Positions 47,468 to 56,528 are shown, numbered from the stretch's first letter. The stretch: DNA of 64,000 nucleotides from Staphylococcus agnetis (GCF_002901865.1 NZ_PPQF01000025.1:62001-126000), one strand, 5' to 3'. A program made the numbers and translations. The notes: a model not told the origin generated them from the sequence alone.

Positions 47468-48679
47468 ATGATTGAATTAAATGAAATATCAACCTTGTGT
47501 CTTGCCGTGTTTCTTTTACTCATAGGGCACGCCATTGTCAACAGGGTCGCTATATTTAACCGTTTGAGTATCCCGTCCCCGGTAATAGGTGGTTTAATAT
47601 TTGCAATCTTAGCAGCTATTTTATCTAGCACAGGCATTTTAACAATTAAATTAAACGGAAAATTTTTCCAAGACTTTTTCATGTTAGCCTTTTTCACTAC
47701 AATTGGTTTAGGTGCTTCATTTAAGCTCCTAAAGTTAGGTGGAAAGGTCCTTATTGTTTATTGGGTACTTTGTGGTGTCCTTGCGACAATGCAAAACGTG
47801 ATTGGTGTTTCCCTTTCAAAAGTATTAGGTATTGATCCATTACTTGGTTTAACTGCAGGGGCAATGTCAATGGAAGGTGGCCATGGTAACGCCGCAGCTT
47901 ATGGACAAACTATCCAAAACTTAGGCGTTAACTCAGCTGTAACAGCTGCACTTGCTGCCGCAACACTTGGTTTAGTCGCAGGTGGTCTTATTGGAGGTCC
48001 TGTGGTTCGTTATTTAATTAAAAAACATGATCTTGCACCGAAACAAATTGAAAACGAACAAAAAGACTACTCTGAAATCGATGAAAATACACATTTACAT
48101 AAACGCTTTTCATTTTCGGAAGTGTTTTTTATTCAAATAGCCATTCTGCTATTCTGTATGGCAGTTGGCACATACTTAGGGGAATTATTTACAGATTTAA
48201 CAGGATTTAACATTCCACTATATGTTGCGGCAATGTTTATCGCTGTAATCATTCGCAACATTTCTGAATACGGAAACTTAAACTTAATTGATTTAAAATT
48301 TACAAACCGTATTGGTGATATTTCGTTAGGTGTTTTCTTATCATTAGCGTTAATGAGTATTAACATTACGGAAATTTACGACTTAGCGTTACCTCTTGTT
48401 ATCATCGTAATATGTCAGATTATTTTCGTGGCATTATTCTCAATCTTTATCGTCTTCCGATTACTCGGAAAAAATTATGATGCTGCCGTAATGATTGGTG
48501 GATTCATTGGTCACGGCTTAGGTGCTACACCGAATGCGATGGCAAATTTAGATGCAATTACGAAGAAGTTTGGTAACTCTCCAAGAGCCTATCTTGTTGT
48601 ACCAATTGTAGGGGCATTTTTAGTTGATTTATTAGGGGTACCAATTATTACAACATTTATTAATATTTTTAAACCTTAA
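47468..48679 (+). CDS. gltS: Sodium/glutamate symporter
   Basis: A GltS transporter of 403 aa with about ten helices in two inverted halves. LSIPSPVIGGLIFAIL, TIGLGASFKLLKLGG, GAMSMEGGHGNAAAYG (reentrant loop) and GGFIGHGLGATPNAMANLDA (second loop) are diagnostic. AGGAGGA precedes the ATG. A TATAAT lies at 47405-47410. It ends at a UUCG-loop terminator shared with the facing GTPase gene. Confidence 0.94.
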   Translation: MIELNEISTLCLAVFLLLIGHAIVNRVAIFNRLSIPSPVIGGLIFAILAAILSSTGILTIKLNGKFFQDFFMLAFFTTIGLGASFKLLKLGGKVLIVYWVLCGVLATMQNVIGVSLSKVLGIDPLLGLTAGAMSMEGGHGNAAAYGQTIQNLGVNSAVTAALAAATLGLVAGGLIGGPVVRYLIKKHDLAPKQIENEQKDYSEIDENTHLHKRFSFSEVFFIQIAILLFCMAVGTYLGELFTDLTGFNIPLYVAAMFIAVIIRNISEYGNLNLIDLKFTNRIGDISLGVFLSLALMSINITEIYDLALPLVIIVICQIIFVALFSIFIVFRLLGKNYDAAVMIGGFIGHGLGATPNAMANLDAITKKFGNSPRAYLVVPIVGAFLVDLLGVPIITTFINIFKP

Positions 48680-48711
48680 AAAAAGTCTGGCATTCGTGCC
48701 AGACTTTTTTA
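48678..48711. terminator. Bidirectional UUCG terminator, gltS / COG0523 gene
   Basis: AAAAAGTCTGGCA-TTCG-TGCCAGACTTTTT, a perfect 13-bp stem with a stable tetraloop and T runs on both strands. Confidence 0.94.
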
Positions 48712-49911
48712 TGATTGTCTTACAATTTCCCATTCATATGGACTTTTTAATTGAGACCAATCCGCATCGATTTCGTGACGATTTAAAAGACAAGCATCCA
48801 AGTCTTTTTCAATTTGTGCCTTATCTAAATCGATTCCTATAATAACAAGTTGTGTGTGACGGTCACCATACTCAGGATCCCAATCTGCACGCACATCTTC
48901 ACGTTCTTGTAAAATCGCCGCACGTTCCGCTTTAGGCATCGCTGCAACCCAATATGTTACAGGATGAATGTCCACAGCTGTTCCTGCTTGAGACACTAAA
49001 CAAGCGACATTGTTATATTGTGCTAGCCAAGCAATCCCTTTCGCACGCACGATAGATTCAGACATATGCTCTAACCATTCATTAAAGCGTTCAGCATGAA
49101 AGGGTAAGCGTCGCTTATATACAAAGGACGAAATACCATACTCTTCTGTTTCAGGTGTATGTGTTTCGTGCCCTCCTGCTTCTAACTCTTGTAACCATCC
49201 TGCAGATTGACTTGCTTTTTCGAAATCAAATTTTCCAGTATCCAATACTTTGTCTAAGGATACTTCAGAATTAACTGTTCGGATGATTTCTGCTGATGGT
49301 TGTAATTTACGTAACATTGCCTCTAAACGATTTGCATCTTCTTCTGATACTAAATCTATTTTATTTAAGATCAGCACATCGCAAAATTCTATTTGATCAA
49401 TGAGCAAATCTGCTACTGTACGCTCATCTTCTTCTCCTACTGCTTGATCTCGATCAAGTAACATATCTCCAGACTGATAATCATTTATAAAGCGATTCGC
49501 ATCAACAACGGTTACCATTGTATCTAATTGACAGATTTCTGTTAAATCAATACCTAGTTCCTCATCGACGTATGAGAATGTTTGTGCTACGGGTACTGGC
49601 TCTGAAATACCTGTTGATTCAATAACAATATGGTCAATACCCCCTTTTTCAACGATACGTTCCACTTCTTTTAGTAAATCTTCACGTAAAGTACAACAAA
49701 TACATCCGTTAGATAACTCTACTAATTTTTCATCTGTGCGTGATAAGCCCCCACCTTCAGCAACTAAATCCTTATCGATATTGACTTCACTCATATCATT
49801 TACAATCACAGCGATGCGTCGTCCTTCACGCTGATTTAAAATATGATTTAGTAAAGTTGTTTTCCCTGAACCGAGATAACCACTCAAAACTGTAACTGGT
49901 ACTTTCTTCAT
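48709..49911 (-). CDS. COG0523 GTPase, Zur-controlled zinc metallochaperone (ZagA/YciC-like)
   Basis: A CobW/COG0523 GTPase of 400 aa. Walker A is SGYLGSGKTTLLNHIL (about 8-23), the metal-binding CxCC is NGCICCTLREDLL (about 70), with DHIVIESTGISEP, ILNKIDL (NKxD) and a C-terminal CobW domain. No long His-rich stretch is present; GGHETH is the nearest. GGAGGG precedes the ATG at 49911; the longer frame to 50007 crosses the operator. A perfect Zur box 16 bp upstream indicates synthesis under zinc starvation, fitting a role in delivering zinc to client enzymes. Confidence 0.9.
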   Translation of the reverse strand: MKKVPVTVLSGYLGSGKTTLLNHILNQREGRRIAVIVNDMSEVNIDKDLVAEGGGLSRTDEKLVELSNGCICCTLREDLLKEVERIVEKGGIDHIVIESTGISEPVPVAQTFSYVDEELGIDLTEICQLDTMVTVVDANRFINDYQSGDMLLDRDQAVGEEDERTVADLLIDQIEFCDVLILNKIDLVSEEDANRLEAMLRKLQPSAEIIRTVNSEVSLDKVLDTGKFDFEKASQSAGWLQELEAGGHETHTPETEEYGISSFVYKRRLPFHAERFNEWLEHMSESIVRAKGIAWLAQYNNVACLVSQAGTAVDIHPVTYWVAAMPKAERAAILQEREDVRADWDPEYGDRHTQLVIIGIDLDKAQIEKDLDACLLNRHEIDADWSQLKSPYEWEIVRQS

Positions 49912-49926
49912 GATTAGACCCTCCAC

Positions 49927-49955
49927 TTTTAAATCGTAATTGTTACGATTTAAAA
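49927..49955 (-). promoter_or_regulatory. Zur box of the COG0523 gene
   Basis: A perfect 13-bp inverted repeat TTTTAAATCGTAA-N3-TTACGATTTAAAA. It contains AAATCGTAA-N3-TTACGATTT, which is the Gram-positive Zur consensus. It lies 16 bp before the start codon. Confidence 0.92.
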
Positions 49956-50015
49956 GTATACGCCACATTTTATTACAATGCAATAGACTGAGAAAAATTT
50001 GAGACAATAAAAAAA

Positions 50016-50038
50016 AACAGGGACATAGGGCCCCTGTT
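50016..50038 (-). terminator. Terminator downstream of fni
   Basis: AACAGGG pairs with CCCTGTT (50016-50038), followed on the minus strand by nine T. It lies about 200 nt after the fni stop. Confidence 0.8.
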
Positions 50039-50047
50039 AATTAAAGA

Positions 50048-50195
50048 AGCCAAAAAAATTCATTTATATATGAACTTTATTGGCTATTATCTATCCAAAT
50101 AAATTTAATCTTAGTGATGTACCGTGTAATGAATTGTGATTGATTCTTTAAGTGAGACTTTTGGAGCATTAAGACGGAACCAAAAATTGAAATGA
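50048..50195. repeat. Dispersed repeat, copy A
   Basis: It begins with a hairpin (AGCCAA arm 50048-50062 with 50071-50085) and continues with a tail that includes TTGTGATTGATTCTTTAAG, GAGACTTTTGGAGCAT and GGAACCAAAAA. The same order occurs in copy B at about 51950-52093, at roughly 70 percent identity by eye. No gene lies in it. Confidence 0.7.
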
Positions 50196-50235
50196 TTTGT
50201 GTCCCAGTCCTTGTGAAATATTTATTTTATTCAAC

Positions 50236-51270
50236 TTAGTATAGTTGTCGTTGTTGAATCCATGATTTTAAGTAATCATCTATTACAATAGAAGATTGAC
50301 GTAACGAGACGATATCCTTAACGTTTAACAGCGTCATGATTTTTACCATCTGTTCATGAAACGCATTTAAATAATCAATGCCAGCCGCTACACCTTCTTC
50401 TTGAACAACTTGAAGAATATGACGTGACATACCAATGCCCTCTGCGCCTAATCGCAATGCCTTAATTGCATCAAGCGGGTTTCTAATGCCCCCACTCGCT
50501 AAAATATGAATACGGTTATTCAGATTACGTGCTTCTAATAGTGAAACAACTGTAGACTGCCCCCATTCTTGCATATATGACATATCCTTTAGTTTCCGTC
50601 TTTCATTCTCTATCGCTGCAAAATTGGTACCACCTTTGCCACTAACGTCAACATACGTGACACCACATTGAATCAGTGAACGAATGGTTTCATAGCTCAT
50701 GCCAAAGCCGACTTCTTTCACGATAACTGGCACATGAACACCTGCTACAATCCTCGCAATCGATGCTGACCAGTGTTCGAAGTTTCTATTTCCTTCTGGC
50801 ATAACCAATTCTTGCGGGGCATTGACGTGAATTTGTAGCGCCGCTGCATCTATCATCTCAATTGCACGTTTTGCCTCTTCAAGTGTCGCATCTGCACTCA
50901 CGTTTGCCCATACTTCACCATCAGGGTTTTCTTGTCTCACAATCGCAAATGACTGTTTCACTGCATCATTGTTTAACGCAGCATGCATGCTACCCACTGC
51001 CATGGGTATACCGACTTCGCGTGCGACTTGTGCCAATTTTTGATTGATCTCTAATGTCCAATCTGATCCCCCTGTCATCGCATTAATATATAATGCTTTT
51101 GACAATTGAAAGTCTGGAAATTGCGACACCATTGTTACATCACGCGTATTCATATTCGGGATCGCATGATGGACAAAATGGATGCGATCAAATTCTGATA
51201 TTGGTAAAGACGATTGTGCTAACGCTAATTTAACATGTTCATTTTTTCTCATCTCTCTTTGATTTACCAA
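50236..51270 (-). CDS. fni: Type II isopentenyl-diphosphate isomerase
   Basis: An FMN- and NADPH-dependent isomerase of 344 aa converting IPP to DMAPP. RKNEHVKLALAQ opens the family pattern, followed by LYINAMTGGSDWT, MAVGSMHAAL, ALQIHVNAPQELVMPEGNR, VPVIVKEVGFGMSYET, YVDVSGKGGTNFAAIENER and ILASGGIRNPLDAIKALRLGAEGIGMSR. GGAGGGA stands seven bases before a TTG at 51270, which I take as start. It complements the mevalonate pathway of staphylococci. Confidence 0.94.
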   Translation of the reverse strand: MVNQREMRKNEHVKLALAQSSLPISEFDRIHFVHHAIPNMNTRDVTMVSQFPDFQLSKALYINAMTGGSDWTLEINQKLAQVAREVGIPMAVGSMHAALNNDAVKQSFAIVRQENPDGEVWANVSADATLEEAKRAIEMIDAAALQIHVNAPQELVMPEGNRNFEHWSASIARIVAGVHVPVIVKEVGFGMSYETIRSLIQCGVTYVDVSGKGGTNFAAIENERRKLKDMSYMQEWGQSTVVSLLEARNLNNRIHILASGGIRNPLDAIKALRLGAEGIGMSRHILQVVQEEGVAAGIDYLNAFHEQMVKIMTLLNVKDIVSLRQSSIVIDDYLKSWIQQRQLY

Positions 51271-51393
51271 CCTGCATCCCTCCATATACTCGTATCAATT
51301 TAACTATATCACATTTATATGTGTAGACATGCGTGAAAGTTATAAAATAGGTTAATATAGTATTAATGAAAAATTGTTGAAGGAGTGTGACTC

Positions 51394-51873
51394 ATGTTAC
51401 AATTTCCATTTTATGATAAAAATGACGTTCAAGAAGCTTGGATAGATCGGAATGGTCATATGAATGATGCTGAATATGCACGTGTTTTCAGTTTAGCGAT
51501 TGATCACTTTCACAATCAAGTAGGTTTAACAAATGTGGAACGCGATGCACGTCAATATACAGTCTTTACATTAGAAACACATATTTCTTATTTAAAAGAA
51601 TTAAAAAAAGGAACACCGTTTAAAATTGAAGTTGCAATCTATGATATGGACGATAAACGGATCCATTTCTTTTTAACACTCATAAATGAAAATACGAATG
51701 AAACTTGTGCGACAGCCGAAACGATGATGATGGGCATGAGTCGTAAAACTCAAAAGCCTGCACCATTTCCCGACGATATCTTTGCACAAATCCAAACCTA
51801 TGCTCAGTCTCAAGGTAACCTTGATTTTCCTCAACAGCTCGGTCATCAAATAGGTATTCCATCCAAAAATTAA
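51394..51873 (+). CDS. Acyl-CoA thioesterase, hot-dog fold
   Basis: A 159-aa 4HBT-type thioesterase. AWIDRNGHMNDAEYARVFSLAID (catalytic Asp/His region, about 17-39) and FTLETHISYLKELKKGTPFKIE are YbgC-like blocks. GAAGGAGTG precedes the ATG. The substrate acyl group is unknown. It ends at the hairpin of repeat copy B. Confidence 0.87.
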   Translation: MLQFPFYDKNDVQEAWIDRNGHMNDAEYARVFSLAIDHFHNQVGLTNVERDARQYTVFTLETHISYLKELKKGTPFKIEVAIYDMDDKRIHFFLTLINENTNETCATAETMMMGMSRKTQKPAPFPDDIFAQIQTYAQSQGNLDFPQQLGHQIGIPSKN

Positions 51874-51949
51874 AGTAGACCTGTGCACGACTTTGAGCCC
51901 CATTAAGTAAAACGAGGCTGGCAGATAGCAAATTTATTAATTTAAAATA

Positions 51950-52093
51950 AGCTAACAAAATTCATTTATACGTGAACTTTGTTAGCTATTTTTTATCTAT
52001 ATATCGGTTTAGTCTTAGTGAAGGACACTATGATGCATTGTGATTGATCCCTTAGCCGAGACTTCTGAGGCATATAGCCGCAACCGAAAATCC
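51950..52093. repeat. Dispersed repeat, copy B (starts with a terminator hairpin)
   Basis: AGCTAACAAAATTCA (51950-51964) pairs with TGAACTTTGTTAGCT (51973-51987), followed by ATTTTTTAT, so it ends the thioesterase gene. The tail repeats that of copy A: TTAGTCTTAGTGA, GCATTGTGATTGATCC, GAGACTTCTGAGGCAT and AACCGAAAAT. The stem shows compensating changes (GCTAA/TTAGC here, GCCAA/TTGGC in copy A). Confidence 0.75.
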
Positions 52094-52144
52094 ATTTTGA
52101 GAGCAACAATCTAAGACTATTGGCTTTTACAATATATAAGGCAG

Positions 52145-52382
52145 TAGCTGACTGGATTGCGTATGCGCTTAAAAGCTTTCCGCAATTAGGCTATTGACCA
52201 CCTATTCACGCATGTTCATAGGTGTACTGAAGACGTAATTCATTTCATTTCTAACGTCTTCATGCACCGGCGGGCATTACAACGAAATCAATTAGATTTC
52301 TGTAATGCTCCCTAGTTGAGGTAAGGCGCCTAGAAAAGCGAGGCGTTAGGGACAATCATAGGTTTAATGATGTATGTCCTAA
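52145..52382. repeat. Run of six consecutive hairpins, unknown RNA or DNA element
   Basis: Six inverted repeats follow one another with almost no gap. Stems: 52156-52161/52181-52186 (with TAGC/GCTA outside); 52199-52205/52218-52224; 52228-52236/52254-52262 (9 bp); 52274-52289/52295-52308 (14 bp, one 2-nt bulge); 52327-52331/52341-52345 inside CCCTA/TAGGG; 52346-52359/52367-52382 (interrupted). The run starts 10 nt after the stop of the minus-strand EIIC gene. No frame or T run is present. It may be a structured 3' UTR, a small RNA or a chain of degenerate palindromes. Confidence 0.65.
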
Positions 52383-52392
52383 TCCCATTGTT

Positions 52393-53424
52393 TTATGCGT
52401 CTACAGCGCCACGTGCGATCATATCTTGTTTAGTCACAATAGGATAATTTTTGAAAATTAATGATCCTACAAACCCCCAAATCGTACCAATCACTGCCAT
52501 TATCACACCGTATATTAAAACGCTACTCCAATGATTAAAACCAAACATCACTAAAAATCCGGCAATTGGTGTTGCTGTACCTGTTGCATCATTTATCATG
52601 CCACTCATCGCAATCACTAATCCTGCTGATGCGCCGCCTAAAAAATTAGTGATATAAACAGGTATCGGATTCGCGGATACGATATCTGCTTGGGATAGAG
52701 GTTCTATACTCACTGAAATCGTTGACTTACGGTCACCTAATTTTAATCTGTGAAATAATGTCCCATTCATAAATGCAGAACTGAAAGCAGCCATCGCCCC
52801 TACTGCCATTGGCACACCTGTTAATCCTAATAGTGCCGTTAAGGCCATCGAACTTAATGGTGCAGTACCTACAACTGTAATAATGCCGCCTAAAATGATC
52901 CCCATAATGATTGGATTGACATCCATTGAACTTTTAATAATGTCACCTATTTTAATAAGCGTACTATCGACAACTGGTGACAAGCCAATTGCAATCAGGC
53001 GTGCTAAAGGTGCAATGACAATCACTGCTCCTAATAAATCCAACCCATCTGGAACATATTTCTCAGTATATTTCATTAAATAACCGATGATATATCCAGC
53101 GAAGAATCCCGGTAGTAAATCCATGCCTCCACATGCTGCAGCGATAACAAGTGCATAAACGGGTGAAACACCAATTGCTAACGCAGTTAAACCAGCAGCT
53201 GCCACGCCACCAAGTCCACCAGCCGCATCTCCTAATTGTTCCAAAAACTTTATGCCAAATACTTGACCGCCAACGTATTTGTTAAAAGCTTCAACTAAAA
53301 ATGAAGCAATTGCCGCATTGGCTAAGGCGCCCATTGCACGCATCCCACTTGGCGCACGATATGTAAATAATGTAAAAATCACAAGTACTAAAACTAAAAA
53401 CAACGTCCCTATTAATAAATCCAT
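52393..53424 (-). CDS. PTS EIIC-like membrane protein (PTS_EIIC_2 family)
   Basis: A 343-aa protein with about ten helices. GLGGVAAAGLTALAIGVSPVYALVIAAACGGMDLLPGFFAGYIIGYL and VGTAPLSSMALTALLGLTGVPMAVGAMAAF mark the PTS_EIIC_2 family. No EIIA or EIIB genes are next to it, so transport by phosphorylation is uncertain. AAAGGGG precedes the ATG. Directly downstream lies the six-hairpin element. Confidence 0.8.
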   Translation of the reverse strand: MDLLIGTLFLVLVLVIFTLFTYRAPSGMRAMGALANAAIASFLVEAFNKYVGGQVFGIKFLEQLGDAAGGLGGVAAAGLTALAIGVSPVYALVIAAACGGMDLLPGFFAGYIIGYLMKYTEKYVPDGLDLLGAVIVIAPLARLIAIGLSPVVDSTLIKIGDIIKSSMDVNPIIMGIILGGIITVVGTAPLSSMALTALLGLTGVPMAVGAMAAFSSAFMNGTLFHRLKLGDRKSTISVSIEPLSQADIVSANPIPVYITNFLGGASAGLVIAMSGMINDATGTATPIAGFLVMFGFNHWSSVLIYGVIMAVIGTIWGFVGSLIFKNYPIVTKQDMIARGAVDA

Positions 53425-53525
53425 GCCTTACCCCTTTCAATAATCGTCTTGTGCTATTTGCGTTCGAAACTTTTGTGATCACTAAGATGTAATGATTCAT
53501 CACAAATTTTATTTTACTAAAAAAA

Positions 53526-53554
53526 ATACATGATTGCACGGAACAATCATGTAT
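53526..53554 (-). terminator. Terminator of the esterase gene
   Basis: ATACATGATTG pairs with CAATCATGTAT, followed on the minus strand by TTTTTTTTAG. Confidence 0.9.
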
Positions 53555-53662
53555 TTATATATATTTCTATTTGTTATACGTTCACGAAATAGACTTATTT
53601 TATTATGTCACATACATATGACTGATGGATGATCATTATTTTTAAATGCGTATTCCCATACA

Positions 53663-54568
53663 TTACGGTTGATTGATTGTTTTACGTATTTGCTTCAAAA
53701 CTTTACGTGATTCTACAATTGGATATAATGGGAAAGCAGTTACCATATCTTTGTATTGATAGAAATGAATTGGCTGTAACTCTGCATTAAAATAAGATTC
53801 TAATTTCAACATATCTGGATAAAACAATTCAATCGTGCCTCCGAACATATATACTGGTGGCAATCCTCGTACTGGTCCATATAAAGGTGATATTTTAGGA
53901 TGTTTTATCTCCAAATCATCAGCCCAGACTTTTGCAATCGATTGTAAACTCGACACATTATGCAGAGGGTCTTTCTTTTGAACCTGTTCCGTGATATCAG
54001 GATTAGACAAAGATAAGTCAAGCCATGGTGATATTAAATACACTTGACTAGGCAAAGGTAATTCTTGCTCTTTTAAATGTTTTTGAACAAAGCTTAGCGC
54101 CATGTTCGCACCTGAACTATCTCCCATAATGACGATGTTTGAAGGTTCTGTTTCTTTTAATAAGCGACGATACGCTTGTTCAATGGCTTCATGAGTCTCT
54201 TTATACGTATATTCAGGTGCTTTTGGATAAATTGGTAATACGACTTCGTGTAACGTCTCATATGCGAGTTTATCCATAAACCGCCAATGAAAAACAGAGG
54301 GTTGCAATACAAAAGTACCACCATATATGTAAAGAATTTTATTTTTTATGTGATGACCAAAATTGAAACGGAAGACTTGCATATCATCAAACATATCTTT
54401 CACCAAATTAGACTTCACATTAATTTGATCCGGTTGTTTATGTTTCTCTTTATTTAAAACTTCTCGCTTTTCAAGAAAAGCATCGATTTCAGCTTGTGAC
54501 TTAAATTTAATATGACGTTGATGAGATAAATAACGCCCCATCAAGTTACTCATAACGTAACGTTTCAA
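53663..54568 (-). CDS. Alpha/beta-hydrolase esterase (HSL family)
   Basis: A 301-aa cytosolic hydrolase. KILYIYGGTFVLQPSVFHW takes the place of the HGGG oxyanion loop. The nucleophile is in IVIMGDSSGANMALSF (Ser, about 148). Asp is in the PPVYMFGGTIELFYPD block; the final His lies near the C-terminus, less clear. The start is TTG at 54568, six bases after GAGGG; an ATG at 54553 is the alternative. The substrate is unknown. Confidence 0.82.
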   Translation of the reverse strand: MKRYVMSNLMGRYLSHQRHIKFKSQAEIDAFLEKREVLNKEKHKQPDQINVKSNLVKDMFDDMQVFRFNFGHHIKNKILYIYGGTFVLQPSVFHWRFMDKLAYETLHEVVLPIYPKAPEYTYKETHEAIEQAYRRLLKETEPSNIVIMGDSSGANMALSFVQKHLKEQELPLPSQVYLISPWLDLSLSNPDITEQVQKKDPLHNVSSLQSIAKVWADDLEIKHPKISPLYGPVRGLPPVYMFGGTIELFYPDMLKLESYFNAELQPIHFYQYKDMVTAFPLYPIVESRKVLKQIRKTINQP

Positions 54569-54897
54569 TACAATCCCTCACTTTACCATTAATTAATATG
54601 AATAGTTCTATTATAATACGTTTTAAGTATGAATGCTTTCATATTTTTGGAAAATATTTCTATGACATTATTAACGCTACACTTCGTTAACAGTTGTGGC
54701 AACCTTAAACGCAATTTATAAACCATGCGCTTTATACTTAACATCGACTAAACACATATCACTACTCGGTAACCGCTTCGTCAACTGAACCCTTTTCGTC
54801 TCTTTTAGGTTTACCTATGATTTTATAAAAAGTTATACTATAATATGTGTTATATTTTAATCTTAACTTTAATTTGAAGAAACTGAAAGGAGTCTTT
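54569..54897. other. Gene-free stretch before a membrane protein gene
   Basis: AT-rich intergenic DNA between divergent genes. I see a TATAAT at 54839-54844 that probably serves the downstream membrane gene, with no good -35. Nothing else is recognisable. Confidence 0.5.
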
Positions 54898-55518
54898 ATG
54901 AAAGTTTCAAACGAATCATCTCAGGAATTTGAACACCAATTCCATAATCATTCATTACATAAAACGCAATTAAACCCTAAAAAACGTCGCTCCTGGATTA
55001 GTTTTATTTTGACACTAATTGCATTAGTATTGTCAGCAATTGCTGCATATCATATGTACTTCAATACATTATTTAAAATGAACTTTATAGATCAAACCGT
55101 TAACTATCAACAGTTTAAAAATGTGATACAAGAGTTAGGGCATCAATCTTTAATAGATACGCGTGACTTGGAAAGCAACCTCAATATATTATTAATGATG
55201 ATCCATGTCTTTTTCATATTGGTATTCATTAATATTGTACTTTCAATATTAATTCTTGTTTTTAATCGTACATTGATTAAATTATTGAACGTTGTGATTG
55301 CACTATGCGCGACACTCATTCCGATTGCCATCCTTTTTATGATTCGTGAAGCGGCTCAAGCATTAGCATCTAAATTCTCACACTATTTAGGAAACCTTGA
55401 ACCATCTGCACTACTCACAGAAGCAAATGGTTTACACAACGCGATTATTTTCTCAAGTATCGCGACATTATTCTACTTTATAAGTTTATTTTTTAGAAAT
55501 AGACGACCTAAACTATAA
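54898..55518 (+). CDS. Membrane protein, unknown function
   Basis: A 206-aa protein with a hydrophilic His-rich N-terminus (to about 33) and four helices (about 34-56, 100-123, 127-150 and 178-200). AAAGGAG precedes the ATG at 54898. No family is recognised. It ends at a very long terminator. Confidence 0.75.
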   Translation: MKVSNESSQEFEHQFHNHSLHKTQLNPKKRRSWISFILTLIALVLSAIAAYHMYFNTLFKMNFIDQTVNYQQFKNVIQELGHQSLIDTRDLESNLNILLMMIHVFFILVFINIVLSILILVFNRTLIKLLNVVIALCATLIPIAILFMIREAAQALASKFSHYLGNLEPSALLTEANGLHNAIIFSSIATLFYFISLFFRNRRPKL

Positions 55519-55527
55519 CCTTATTTA

Positions 55528-55590
55528 AAAAGGATAGACGTGAAATCGTGACATCCCTCACATGTCATTATTTCACGTCTATCCTTTATT
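55528..55590. terminator. Long bidirectional terminator
   Basis: AAAGGATAGACGTGAAAT pairs with ATTTCACGTCTATCCTTT, with an inner TGACAT/ATGTCA stem. It separates two convergent genes. Confidence 0.93.
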
Positions 55591-55608
55591 TCTTAATAAA
55601 AGGTTACA

Positions 55609-56166
55609 TTAAAATTTAGAAAAACGATAGCGCATTAATGTTTGATAAATATGGTCCATTTTTGATGCATCAAATTCCGTGTTTGAATCAATACGCCACT
55701 GATTTAAAGATGAAATAATCGCTGTCTGGACATATCCAAATACTTCTGATGGAAAACGTTGATCATGTGGCAAAGCATTGATATGGCTTTTTACATCAGT
55801 ATGTACAGTTTGCGTAAAAAATTGAACTAACATTTTATAAAAATTAACATCGCTTTCTTGCATTTTTAAAATGTCTCTAATCGTAGGATTCAACGTTTGT
55901 TCAAGACAAGTAAATGGTTGAACCATCCTTTGGTTAATATCATTTTTGAAATAAGGTTGTGTTGATGCTTCAAATACATGTAATAATAGTTCATTTTTAT
56001 CTTTAAAATGCTTGTAAAAAGTGGTTCTGTGCACATTCGCTTCATTACAGATTTGATTAATAGTAATTTTTGAATAACGATGCGTTTGAAGTAATAGAAT
56101 TAAAACTTCGGTTAACTTGGATATTGTTTTAATAATGCGTAAGTCTTGCTTTTGAATTCTAACCAC
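55609..56166 (-). CDS. TetR-family regulator
   Basis: A 185-aa regulator. The N-terminal helix-turn-helix ITINQICNEANVHRTTFYKHFKDKNELLLHVFEAS (about 35-70) is typical, and the C-terminal ligand domain has no clear assignment. GGGGGA precedes the GTG at 56166. It follows the tcaA terminator and stands alone, so no target is evident. Confidence 0.85.
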   Translation of the reverse strand: MVRIQKQDLRIIKTISKLTEVLILLLQTHRYSKITINQICNEANVHRTTFYKHFKDKNELLLHVFEASTQPYFKNDINQRMVQPFTCLEQTLNPTIRDILKMQESDVNFYKMLVQFFTQTVHTDVKSHINALPHDQRFPSEVFGYVQTAIISSLNQWRIDSNTEFDASKMDHIYQTLMRYRFSKF

Positions 56167-56490
56167 CCCATTCCCCCTTTATAAAAATTTACATTCATTA
56201 TACATTTCGTAATTAAATAATAAATACATTAAAATGGTACTTAATCATGTGATACATTAATCTACAATCAATCTAATCTGTAGAAAAATTGAGTTTTAAT
56301 CAACTCTTAAAAACCCAACTTATCCTATAGTAACTGATTCAGTGAATTAATTCTAAAGATATGCATAATTATTATTCCTTTTTTATTACATATTAATCTT
56401 CAATCTTTGAAAAAAACTCAATTACTTATTCATATTGTCTTAAACTTTTTATAAACAATACAATAACCTGATAATTTTAAGCATACGAAA
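56167..56490. other. Gene-free stretch
   Basis: About 320 bp of very AT-rich DNA between the TetR gene and the tcaA terminator. I see no reading frame, repeat or structure of note. It contains no remnant of a tcaB gene. Confidence 0.5.
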
Positions 56491-56528
56491 AACCTTCAAA
56501 GTCCATCTTCTGATAAACTTTGAAGGCT
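56491..56528 (-). terminator. Terminator of tcaA
   Basis: CCTTCAAAGT pairs with ACTTTGAAGG (56493-56502 with 56517-56526), followed on the minus strand by TTTTTCG. Confidence 0.85.

Noticed and set aside
52145..52382. Possible CRISPR array
   Set aside because: The hairpins differ in sequence and spacing; there are no identical direct repeats and no cas genes.
52393..53424. Complete PTS sugar operon
   Set aside because: No EIIA, EIIB or sugar-metabolism gene is adjacent, so only an EIIC-like protein can be supported.
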